Assembly (NCBI GenBank): GCA_021604525.1
Contig: BQJD01000024.1
Span: 1-55,543 of the forward strand
DNA from: a marine bacterium B5-7
GTDB taxonomy: Bacteria > Pseudomonadota > Gammaproteobacteria > Arenicellales > CAJQKF01
Length of the DNA: 55,543 nucleotides
Direction: 5' to 3'
The position numbers and the translations under genes were made by a program. Below the pieces are notes generated by a model. That model made no database searches. It saw only the letters and a list, made by a program, of their open reading frames with translations, and had not been told where the DNA came from. Positions 26,465 to 34,459 of the stretch are shown in pieces (the first letter of the stretch is position 1; each line of letters starts with the position of its first letter).

Positions 26465-27946
26465 CTATTCATTCAAGTCAACGATAACCGACTTGGACTG
26501 CAGATAGGCATCCAGTCCTTCACTACTCAACTCGCGGCCATAACCGCTTTTCTTGAAGCCGCCAAAGGGAGTTTCAATTCCGACAACCGCTGGTGTATTG
26601 ATACTCACCGTACCGGCTTCGATTTCTGCAGCAACGCGGTGGGCACGACCCACGTCACGAGTCCAGATTGTTGCAGCAAGACCATAGTCGCTATCATTGG
26701 CAACAGCTACTGCCTCAGCTTCATCTGAGACCCTGATCACAGCAAGTACCGGCCCAAAAATTTCTTCACGAACGAATCGCATGGAATTGTTGGCATGATC
26801 GAAAACAGTCGCTTCTACAAACGGACCAGGTGTGTTTGCAGAATTGCCACCACAGATCAGCTCGGCACCTTCGATACGACCCAGGGCACAATAGGAGAGA
26901 ATATGATGCTGGGCTGTTTCATCAATCACCGGACCCAATCGCGTATCGGGATCGAGTACATCGCCGGTCTTCAGTTTTACCGCTTCATCGGCGAGGCGTT
27001 CGACAACTTCATCGGCAATGGATTCTGGCACGATACAGCGCGTTCTTGCGGCACACTTTTGACCGGCATGACCGAATACACCGGCTGCGGTTCCGGGAAT
27101 CGCACGATCGAGATTGGCATCTTCAAAAATAATGTTGGGTGACTTGCCCCCGAGTTCCAGGGTGATTCGTTTAATCCCATCCGCTGCCGCATGTGCGACA
27201 GTCTGTCCGACTTCAGTCGAACCGGTAAAACTGATTTTCGCGACATCCGGATGTCTTGTAATTCCCATGCCCACTTCGCTGCCAGGGCCGGGAATAACAT
27301 TCAGCACGCCATTCGGTAATCCCGCGCGATGAGCAAGATCAGCAAACAACAACGCTGTTAATGGTGTTGCACTGGCGGGTTTAACCACTACGGTGTTGCC
27401 GGTGGCGAGCGCCGGTGCCACCTTCCACAACATGAGTAGTAGTGGGAAATTCCAGGGTACGATTGCACCACATACCCCCAATGGTTCGCGTCTGACATAC
27501 CGATGTTGATTTGGGCCGGATGCGACCAATCGACCATCAACTCGATCCGCGAATCCTGCAAACCATTTCAAGACGCCGATCGAAGCCATGATGTCGATGC
27601 GTGCATCGGCCAAAGGTTTTCCGGCATGAACGGCCTCTAGAAGCATCCATGTTTCGGCCTCTGCTGCAAGGGCTTGTGCCATGTTATTCAGGTGTAGTGC
27701 ACGTTCGGCAGGCGATGCTTGCCGCCACCTTGAGAATGCGTGATTTGCTGAATCAATCGCTGTGCAGATGGTGTCGGTATCAGCCGAACCGACGGTTGTC
27801 ATAACGTTGCCGTTTACTTTGTCAGTTACGGTGATATGTCCCGGTGTCTTTGTGAACGCACCATCGATGAATACGCAACTCTCGATATTTCGATCAATGA
27901 GTGATTCAAACGATGAACGATCGGCTGGCATCTTGTCAGTTGGCAT
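26465..27946 (-). CDS. Aldehyde dehydrogenase family protein
   Basis: 493 residues, the standard ALDH length. Key sites are GAIVPWNFPLLLMLWKVAPAL with VVVKPAS (Lys), FTGSTEVGQTVA, ITLELGGKSPNIIFED (general base Glu) and GHAGQKCAARTRCIVPE (catalytic Cys in QKCAA), then VREEIFGPVLAVI. It makes an acid from an aldehyde with NAD(P) in the cytoplasm. It is most like betaine-aldehyde or gamma-aminobutyraldehyde-type enzymes by general pattern, but this is not firm. Cotranscription with the ADH gene is likely. Confidence 0.93.
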   Translation of the reverse strand: MPTDKMPADRSSFESLIDRNIESCVFIDGAFTKTPGHITVTDKVNGNVMTTVGSADTDTICTAIDSANHAFSRWRQASPAERALHLNNMAQALAAEAETWMLLEAVHAGKPLADARIDIMASIGVLKWFAGFADRVDGRLVASGPNQHRYVRREPLGVCGAIVPWNFPLLLMLWKVAPALATGNTVVVKPASATPLTALLFADLAHRAGLPNGVLNVIPGPGSEVGMGITRHPDVAKISFTGSTEVGQTVAHAAADGIKRITLELGGKSPNIIFEDANLDRAIPGTAAGVFGHAGQKCAARTRCIVPESIADEVVERLADEAVKLKTGDVLDPDTRLGPVIDETAQHHILSYCALGRIEGAELICGGNSANTPGPFVEATVFDHANNSMRFVREEIFGPVLAVIRVSDEAEAVAVANDSDYGLAATIWTRDVGRAHRVAAEIEAGTVSINTPAVVGIETPFGGFKKSGYGRELSSEGLDAYLQSKSVIVDLNE

Positions 27947-27973
27947 GATTCGGGTTTCAGGGATATATCTGTT

Positions 27974-28240
27974 TTATGTTTGTGTCGGGTAGCTTTCGAT
28001 TTCTTCAATCAGATTTCGCACCACAGGCATGGGACGACAATCCCGCAACATATCGAGAACGGCTTTACGATGTGTCTGCTTTGTGCGAATCGAATCGCGA
28101 TCTATGTTGCTGTACCCCTGCTTGTTCAATGCATCGATGACGATGATCAGAATTTCATCGCGCATATCACCTGTAGAAGGATGATCAACCTCCGGAAAGT
28201 CGATGCCGTTTTGCGGTGATGTCGGATCCTGATCATTCAT
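27974..28240 (-). CDS. Small hypothetical protein
   Basis: The ATG at 28240 gives 88 residues starting MNDQDPTSPQNGIDFPEVDH; a longer form to 28312 is possible but its N-terminus looks non-coding. The protein has an acidic, Pro-rich N-terminus and a helical C-terminal half (RDEILIIVIDALNKQGYSNI; HRKAVLDMLRDCRPMPVVRN). No family recognised and no signal peptide. It lies between the TRAP binding-protein gene and the ALDH gene, all on the same strand, so it is probably an accessory of this locus. Confidence 0.55.
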   Translation of the reverse strand: MNDQDPTSPQNGIDFPEVDHPSTGDMRDEILIIVIDALNKQGYSNIDRDSIRTKQTHRKAVLDMLRDCRPMPVVRNLIEEIESYPTQT

Positions 28241-28326
28241 ACTGTTTGTGGATATGTGTGGATAGCAGAGCCTTGGCACACCGGGATGTTTTCTTACAAC
28301 CCGGTATGACATGGCTCATTCGTTTA

Positions 28327-29325
28327 TTACTTGGTTTCAACAATAGCGGTGATACGATCCATGCCGCCAACTTTCCCTGCATACTCTTCCCAGAATGGTG
28401 CCATGGCATTCTGCCAGGCTTTTATATCTGGCTTAATCGCGGTCGCGCCACTGGCCACCGCTTTTTGCAATGACGCATCCTGTTCTGAAGCAGCCAGATC
28501 GTTGAAGTAGGGGATTGCTTCATCTGCCGCCTGCTGGAACACTTCCTGTTGTTCTGGCGTCAAGTTGTTCCAGTAATCTTCACCGAGATACATGGCACCG
28601 AGTGCCCAGATGTGATTTGTTTCAGTCATATAAGGAACTACCTCAAACAGCTTTAAAGCCTGGTATCCCGATTTGGTCATATCCATGTAATCCACCACAC
28701 CGGTCTGTAGTGCGTTATATGCTTCTGTAATGGGTACTGGTGTTGGATTCGCGCCTAGTGAACTCCATAGATCAATGTGAAGCGGGCTTTGCAGGACTCG
28801 CATTTTTTTGCCCTTAACATCTGCAGGAACCTTTATCGGTTCCTTGCTGATGACCTCTCGGGAACCGTAAATGATATAACCTAAAACCTTGAAACCCTGG
28901 GCTGCGTAGAGTTGTTTAAACTCATCCCCAATAGGACCATTCATGACGGTGTTGATGTGATTCGCGTCGCGGAACATGAATGGCATATCAAACAATGCGC
29001 CTTCGGGAACCCAGGTGGTCAGGTTGGCAAGTGTCGATAACGCACCCTGTATGGATCCTAACCGGATGCCTTCGGTGGTTTCTTTTTCGCCGCCGAGTGC
29101 TCCGTCGGTAACCACTTTTATATCAAACTGGCCCGGAAGTTTCTTATCGATGATTTCCTTAAAGCGAAACCATATTTTTGCTTGAGGTTTTTGCGGACCA
29201 TATATAACCGAGACTGTTAGCGGTTTTGCATCCGCAGCAAACACATTTGCCCCCAGCAGAAGACCGAGTGAGGCGGCCGTCGCAATTGCAACACGTTTTA
29301 GCTGTGTGTTTTGTACAAACTTCAT
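28327..29325 (-). CDS. TRAP transporter substrate-binding protein, DctP family
   Basis: 332 residues. Sec signal peptide VAIATAASLGLLLGANVFAA, with cleavage near residue 30. The DctP fold is shown by IRLGSIQGALSTLANLTTWV, the PADVKGKKMRVLQSPLHIDLWSSLG segment (the conserved Arg-containing ligand-clamp region) and YNALQTGVVDYMDMTKSGY. It would bind a carboxylate-bearing solute in the periplasm. The fused permease gene ends 55 bp upstream, so the two form one transporter. Confidence 0.92.
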   Translation of the reverse strand: MKFVQNTQLKRVAIATAASLGLLLGANVFAADAKPLTVSVIYGPQKPQAKIWFRFKEIIDKKLPGQFDIKVVTDGALGGEKETTEGIRLGSIQGALSTLANLTTWVPEGALFDMPFMFRDANHINTVMNGPIGDEFKQLYAAQGFKVLGYIIYGSREVISKEPIKVPADVKGKKMRVLQSPLHIDLWSSLGANPTPVPITEAYNALQTGVVDYMDMTKSGYQALKLFEVVPYMTETNHIWALGAMYLGEDYWNNLTPEQQEVFQQAADEAIPYFNDLAASEQDASLQKAVASGATAIKPDIKAWQNAMAPFWEEYAGKVGGMDRITAIVETK

Positions 29326-29380
29326 AGTATCTCTCCTCTCGTTTTGGTAGTTCGACTCTTAACTCTTGTGACTGGGCGAT

Positions 29381-31282
29381 TCACGTTCCATCGATCAGCC
29401 ATCCAAGTCCCAGTGATATGGCAGGTATGTAGGTGATTAAAAGCAATGCGCCGATTAATGCGGCAAGTAATGGTGTCATAGCGCGAAACACTTCATGAAC
29501 GGGTGTTCTTGATATGGTTCCGGTGATGAACGTCAACATGCCTACCGGAGGGGTGAGCCCTCCGAGCATCAGATTGACGACAATAACGATTCCGAAATGT
29601 ATGGGATCAATGCCCAGAGTTATCATTACCGGCATCAATAACGGCGTCAAAATCAAAATGCCGGCACCGATATCAAGAAACATGCCGAAGAACAGCATCA
29701 ATATGTTGACCAAAAGAAGGACTACCAACGTATTGTCGGAAATCGACGTCACATATTGGGTTATCAGTTGTGGTATTTGTTCGGTTACCAGTACAAAGGC
29801 AAAGGGCGCAGCCGCACCGATTAACAGTCCCACCATGGCAGCCTCGACAGCAGCGCCGCTCAAGGTCTTCCATAATTCCTTACTACCGTATTCACGGTAT
29901 ACGAACATGCCGAGAATCCACGAATAAACTACTGCAAGTACACCCGCTTCGGTTGGTGTGACCACACCAAAACGAATACCGCCGATTATCACGATAGCCA
30001 GACCCAGTACAGGCGTTGCCTTTATGAGCGCCTGCCATCGCTGTTTGGAATTTGCTCGTTCATTGGCAGTGCCATAGCCCTTCATGCGGGCAATGACATA
30101 CACGCATAGCATTAGCGATGCGATCATTACCAGACCAGGCAAGACACCTGCGATCCACAGTTTGCCAACCGAGAGGTTGGACGCGGCGGCCAGGATGAGC
30201 AGAGCGATTGATGGTGGAATGACATTAGGTAATGTGGCTGAAGCAGCCGTCACTGCGCATGAGAATGGCGCCGAATAACCGTGGCGTACCATTTGCGGGA
30301 CAAGTAATTTTGTACCGAGCGCTGCTTCCGAGTAACTTGAGCCGGAGATGCCCGCGTAAAGGCCGCTGGAAACGATGTTTACCTGGGCAAAACCACCACG
30401 GAAATGACCCACCAGCTTGAATGCGAAGTCCATTAATCGAGTGGTAAGTCCGCCGGCATTCATGAGTGCGCCTGCTGTGATGAAAAACGGTATCGCCAGT
30501 AACAGGAATTTGGTTGAGCCGTTTACCATGTTTTGCACGACCGCAGCAGGTGGTAATAACCCACCTGCCAGATTCGCCATGAATGCGGAGAACAACATCG
30601 CAAAAGACACAGGTGTGCCAAGGGCCATGGCAGCCGCGAATGCCAATATCATGGTCAGGCCGGGGTCCGATCCTGAGATTGAGATCATCCCGGCTTTGTT
30701 GACTACGCTGTAAATAATCAGTGCTATTGCAATGGCTAAAGGGCCACGCCAGGGAGCCCTGCCTTCGTCAATGCCGCGAACAGATAAGTAAACCAGGCCG
30801 AGCAGGCAAGTGAAGGGAATCAACGCAAACTTTATCCATGTCGGCATACCCAATGCATAATTGACGCCCCCCACCATCTGAATGATGGTCAAGCCGCCGA
30901 ACATCAGCATGATAGTGGTATATGCGATGATGACATCGCTCAACATCTCGGCGACTCGTTTAAGATAGGCGGGCAGTCGATCAACGATGAGCCCGATAGA
31001 CAAGTGCATTCGTGCCCGATGGGCCAGCGGAATGGCAAGGAAAATTACACCGATAAAAAGCCACTGTGCAGCTTCCGCAGCCCAGGTTATTGATCGGTTA
31101 AAACCGTAGCGTCCGATAACATTACTGAAGATGATAATGATCAGCGCTATTAGTGCCACTGTTGCCGCACCGCCGATAATACGATCCAGCCATTCGAGCG
31201 AACGCTGAACCACACCACGCAGGCCGCCAGCATATTCAGGCTTGTGATCGGGCTGGGGAAAAGGCTCAGCGACCAACCGCAT
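29381..31282 (-). CDS. TRAP transporter fused DctQ-DctM permease
   Basis: The start at 31282 (MRLVAEPFPQPDHK) is preceded by GGGGAGGT at 7 nt spacing and gives 633 residues; the longer frame to 31342 is rejected. Residues about 25-210 form the small DctQ domain with four helices (GFNRSITWAAEAAQWLFIGV is typical). The rest is the large DctM domain with about twelve helices, including SGSSYSEAALG and NLMLGGLTPPVGMLTFI. It drives sodium- or proton-coupled import of the solute bound by the DctP protein. The start overlaps the end of the Ggt-like gene by 17 nt, so translation is coupled. Confidence 0.92.
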   Translation of the reverse strand: MRLVAEPFPQPDHKPEYAGGLRGVVQRSLEWLDRIIGGAATVALIALIIIIFSNVIGRYGFNRSITWAAEAAQWLFIGVIFLAIPLAHRARMHLSIGLIVDRLPAYLKRVAEMLSDVIIAYTTIMLMFGGLTIIQMVGGVNYALGMPTWIKFALIPFTCLLGLVYLSVRGIDEGRAPWRGPLAIAIALIIYSVVNKAGMISISGSDPGLTMILAFAAAMALGTPVSFAMLFSAFMANLAGGLLPPAAVVQNMVNGSTKFLLLAIPFFITAGALMNAGGLTTRLMDFAFKLVGHFRGGFAQVNIVSSGLYAGISGSSYSEAALGTKLLVPQMVRHGYSAPFSCAVTAASATLPNVIPPSIALLILAAASNLSVGKLWIAGVLPGLVMIASLMLCVYVIARMKGYGTANERANSKQRWQALIKATPVLGLAIVIIGGIRFGVVTPTEAGVLAVVYSWILGMFVYREYGSKELWKTLSGAAVEAAMVGLLIGAAAPFAFVLVTEQIPQLITQYVTSISDNTLVVLLLVNILMLFFGMFLDIGAGILILTPLLMPVMITLGIDPIHFGIVIVVNLMLGGLTPPVGMLTFITGTISRTPVHEVFRAMTPLLAALIGALLLITYIPAISLGLGWLIDGT

Positions 31283-33080
31283 AGCCGATACCTCCCCGTG
31301 GATTCGCAGCGGCGCGAATGAGGCCGTCCTGCTCTCGTACAACCGCAGTCAGGCGGCCTTCCGACCAGGGGCCGCCTTCAACTATGAGGTGACCGCGTTC
31401 GGCAAGATCGTCTATAACCGATGATGCAAATCGTGACTCAACCACCAACTTGCCGGGTGAAGCCTGACGAGGATAAAAGGAATTGGGCCAGTGTTCCGAA
31501 TGAAAGCCGGGTGCTTCAATCGATTCCTGAAGACCGAGATCGTGTAGCAAATGGCGTAACAGGAAAACGATTTGCCATTGATCCTGTTGATCACCGCCAG
31601 GTGTACCGCAGGCAAGGTAACCACGCTGCTCGGCATCCAGCACCAACGTTGGTGTAAGTGTCGTTCGTGGTCGACGACCTGGCGCAAGACGTGAGGGAGA
31701 CTTTATATCGAGCCATGTCATCTGGGCGCGTGTACCGAGCGGAAAGCCAAGCTCCGGTATGGCCGGTGATGATTGAATCCAGCCGCCTGAAGGCGTTGCA
31801 GACACCATATTTCCGTGTCTATCGACTATGTCGATGTGACAGGTATCGCCGGCCACGCTGGCAAGATATTCGCTGGAAGCGAACTCTCCGGTGGTTGGCT
31901 CACCGCCACCGTAGGCCGACAGTAAACCTCCTTCCCGAAAGCGTGCCGTTGCCGCATCAATGTCGACCATGGCCCCATATCCATTAATGCTACCGGGACG
32001 CCAGAAATTATTGGATTCATCACCGATCATTCGTCGACGCTGTTCGGAATACTTCCTGGACAATAGATGGTCCATCGGTACGCTTCCGTCAACAGGATCT
32101 CCATAGAATGTTTCCCGATCAGCAAATGCAAGTTTCATCGCTTCAACAACCACATGGACAAACTCAGCACCATTGGTATCAAGATCGGTAATGTGGTCCG
32201 GATCCAGCAATGCGAGGGTTTGCAATAGGGCCGGACCTTGCGTCCAGGGTCCGCACTTGGCAATTTGCCATCCCGCATATTCCTGAATTACCGGCTGTTC
32301 GATGGTTGCCGACCACTTGCCAAGATCATCGCCACGAAGGAATGACTTGTGCGCGCGACCGGTTACATCGACGGCTGATTCCCTGCGACAAAAAGAATCG
32401 ATCGCATCAGCAACGAATCCATCCGACCAGGCATGTCGTGCAGCGTCTATTTTCTGTTCTCTGGTGGTTCCTGCAGAACGTGCAGTAACCACAATGCGTC
32501 GCCATGTTGCGGCGAGGGTCTGATTACGAAACAGAGAATCAATGGCGGGAATAGTATCGTTGGCAAGATACAGGGATTTGGATGTTGGCCAGTATTGACT
32601 GAACTGGTTGGCTGCGGCGGATAGCGTCGCCTGCAACCGGTCACTTACGGGTATACCCTGTTCGGCATAGTAAATCGCACATTCAAGAATGGTTTCGACA
32701 TCCAGTGTTCCATAGTCACGCAACATGAGAAGCCAGGCATCGAAGGCGCCTGGAACAACTGCTGGCAAAAGGCCGGTACCCGGAACAAGAGGTAGATCAA
32801 GTGCCCGAAACCGATCGATGGTTGCCATGGCCGGAACAGGGCCCTGTCCACACAAGGCGACTGTTGTACGATCCTCTGCGCGATGTAAAAGTGCGGATAG
32901 ATCGCCCGCCGGTCCATTCAAATGCGGTGAGACAACTTGTAGCACGAAGCCGCCGGCTACGCAGGCGTCGAATGCATTGCCACCCTGTTCGAGTATCCGC
33001 ATCGCCGCCTGGCTTGCGATCCAGTGGGATGAGGATGCGGCGCCAAATGTGCCGACAATCTCCGGCCGGGTGTGCTGCAT
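31266..33080 (-). CDS. Gamma-glutamyltransferase-family protein, cytoplasmic type
   Basis: 604 residues with the Ntn-hydrolase GGT layout. N-terminal half: SHWIASQAAMRILEQGGNAF and the GPAGD segment. The autoprocessing nucleophile is probably T413 in GDTCHIDIVD, where classical GGT has TTH. PSGGW supplies the oxyanion Gly pair. No signal peptide is present, unlike periplasmic glutathione-type GGT, so it works inside the cell. Substrate may be a gamma-glutamyl amide or a related amide. It leads the operon with the TRAP transporter, and three AACCAAT-type half-sites lie upstream. Confidence 0.85.
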   Translation of the reverse strand: MQHTRPEIVGTFGAASSSHWIASQAAMRILEQGGNAFDACVAGGFVLQVVSPHLNGPAGDLSALLHRAEDRTTVALCGQGPVPAMATIDRFRALDLPLVPGTGLLPAVVPGAFDAWLLMLRDYGTLDVETILECAIYYAEQGIPVSDRLQATLSAAANQFSQYWPTSKSLYLANDTIPAIDSLFRNQTLAATWRRIVVTARSAGTTREQKIDAARHAWSDGFVADAIDSFCRRESAVDVTGRAHKSFLRGDDLGKWSATIEQPVIQEYAGWQIAKCGPWTQGPALLQTLALLDPDHITDLDTNGAEFVHVVVEAMKLAFADRETFYGDPVDGSVPMDHLLSRKYSEQRRRMIGDESNNFWRPGSINGYGAMVDIDAATARFREGGLLSAYGGGEPTTGEFASSEYLASVAGDTCHIDIVDRHGNMVSATPSGGWIQSSPAIPELGFPLGTRAQMTWLDIKSPSRLAPGRRPRTTLTPTLVLDAEQRGYLACGTPGGDQQDQWQIVFLLRHLLHDLGLQESIEAPGFHSEHWPNSFYPRQASPGKLVVESRFASSVIDDLAERGHLIVEGGPWSEGRLTAVVREQDGLIRAAANPRGGIGYAVGR

Positions 33081-33118
33081 GATTGGCTCAGGATGTGGAA
33101 GTTGCTGATCAAAAATAG

Positions 33119-33156
33119 AACCAATGTATAAATTGGTTTCAATTTATGGAACCATT
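33119..33156. promoter_or_regulatory. Alternating AACCAAT / ATTGGTT half-sites, candidate FCD-GntR operator
   Basis: AACCAAT (33119-33125) and ATTGGTT (33132-33138) are perfect inverted copies 6 bp apart. A third, AACCATT, follows at 33150-33156. They lie 39-76 bp upstream of the Ggt-like gene start, where a repressor would block the promoter. The same half-site is found before the FCD regulator gene (33927-33933), consistent with autoregulation. Confidence 0.55.
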
Positions 33157-33216
33157 ATAGGCACGAAAAGAATCGGGCGTCAAAGCGCAGAACGGACGGT
33201 CATAAAAGCTGACCTT

Positions 33217-33900
33217 TTAATCCAGCAGGAGATTTTCCCGAACATGATTGAGGTGAGATGCAATCGCTTGACGGGCACGTTCGGCATCACGGGCACACAG
33301 GGCGTCGACTATCTCTTCATGCTCTTTTTGGTATTCCCTGCGGCGGTCATCGGTCAGTCCACGTCGTCGCAATGCGCCCCATTCGCCGGATCTTCGAATC
33401 CGATGCATGGTTTCAACGATGCCGATCAAATACTGGTTTTTGCTGGCGTTAGCGATTGCCCGATGGAATTTATTGTCCCAATGTTCGAACTCAGCCATTG
33501 TTCTTGCCTCCCCGCCGCGTGCTGTCAGGGCTTTAATGGCTTTAAGTTCAACTTCGGAGGCACGTGCAATCACCAACCGTGCAAGCAACGGTTCTATAAG
33601 TAGCCGTGCTTCCATCATCTCTTCCGGGCTGACTACATTTGCATCAACCCCATGTTGGTGGGAATTCGGCGTTGAATTCGAGACGAATGTACCGCGACCG
33701 ACATGGCGAATAATTTTCCCCTCGCTTTCAAGTTCGCTCAGGGTATTACGGACATTATTTCTGCCAATTCCGAACTGATGCGCCAAATCACGCTCAGGCG
33801 GTAAACGACTGCCGGGAGGGCGGGAACCGTCGTTTATGCTTTCAAGCAGCGCCCGACGCAGTGCAAGGGCGCCATTTCGTGATTCTTCTCTGGTTGCCAC
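33217..33900 (-). CDS. GntR-family regulator, FadR/FCD type
   Basis: 227 residues. The winged HTH (about 10-75) reads LPPERDLAHQFGIGRNNVRN then TLSELESEGKIIRHVGRGTF. The FCD ligand domain follows, with MMEARLLIEPLLARLVIARA, FHRAIANASKN and the closing helix EHEEIVDALCARDAERARQA. Several Asp/His residues at the usual metal site are kept. FCD regulators commonly respond to organic acids. It lies 137 bp upstream of the Ggt-TRAP operon on the same strand. The left 87-bp repeat starts 6 bp from its start codon. Confidence 0.9.
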   Translation of the reverse strand: MATREESRNGALALRRALLESINDGSRPPGSRLPPERDLAHQFGIGRNNVRNTLSELESEGKIIRHVGRGTFVSNSTPNSHQHGVDANVVSPEEMMEARLLIEPLLARLVIARASEVELKAIKALTARGGEARTMAEFEHWDNKFHRAIANASKNQYLIGIVETMHRIRRSGEWGALRRRGLTDDRRREYQKEHEEIVDALCARDAERARQAIASHLNHVRENLLLD

Positions 33901-33906
33901 GCTTAC

Positions 33907-33993
33907 TCACAAAGGGACCAATCGGGAACCAATATATCAAACATTGGATGATGTTGCAGTTTCGCTGTGTTCGACGCTATCGATTCAGGTGAA
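33907..33993 (+). repeat. Left copy of an 87-bp direct repeat flanking the hydrogenase block
   Basis: It matches 47418-47504 without gaps: 78 of 87 positions are identical, and 60 of 62 in the core at 33932-33993. It starts 6 bp from the FCD regulator's start codon and includes that gene's AACCAAT half-site. No other copy was seen in the window. Confidence 0.88.
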
Positions 33994-34197
33994 CAATCAC
34001 TTAATGGTCAAGTGGAATAGATGGGCGGTGGGTCGGTTCCTGCTCGACACCGAAGATGTTGAAGCGATCTTCACTCGTGTCACCGATATGGTTCGCACAT
34101 CCTGGCATGCCATGCTACGGCAGGCGAGCATAAGTGATCAGGATTACGAGGCGGTCCACGGCGCTATCTCTACGATGGCCTGATTTACGTATTGAAC
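33994..34197 (+). pseudogene. Possible C-terminal remnant of a HipA-like protein
   Basis: The open stretch reads WNRWAVGRFLLDTEDVEAI, then a helix with TDMVRTSWHAMLRQA and SISDQDYEAVHGAI, and ends at a TGA at 34183. In the next frame the reading continues as RYLYDGLIYV. The pattern of a helical segment followed by AF-x-Y-x-G-F resembles the end of HipA-type kinases, and the frame change suggests decay. There is no start codon of its own: the frame runs back through the repeat. Weak assignment. Confidence 0.3.
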
Positions 34198-34459
34198 GCT
34201 GACAAACATCTGACCATACCCGGATAATCCTGCTCTTCATCGACATCGGGCGATCACACGTCAATCATGTTGTGTGAGTCCAGGTATATCCTGCGGCAAT
34301 TCGGTGAAAGGAAGACAAGCCTTAATTGCCGCCGGTTTCTGGCTCGGCTTCATGTGAACATTTCCGTGTCTGATATGGATTCTCGTCCATGACCCTGCCA
34401 GCCACAGCAGCACAGCAATCTGCACGGGTTCAGTTCACCTGTTGTTTAGATCTTCGGTT
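34198..34459. other. Intergenic region, nothing recognised
   Basis: The 262 bp lie between the hipA-like remnant and the end of the ATPase gene. No convincing ORF, no hairpin with a T-tract and no promoter stood out. Confidence 0.4.
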
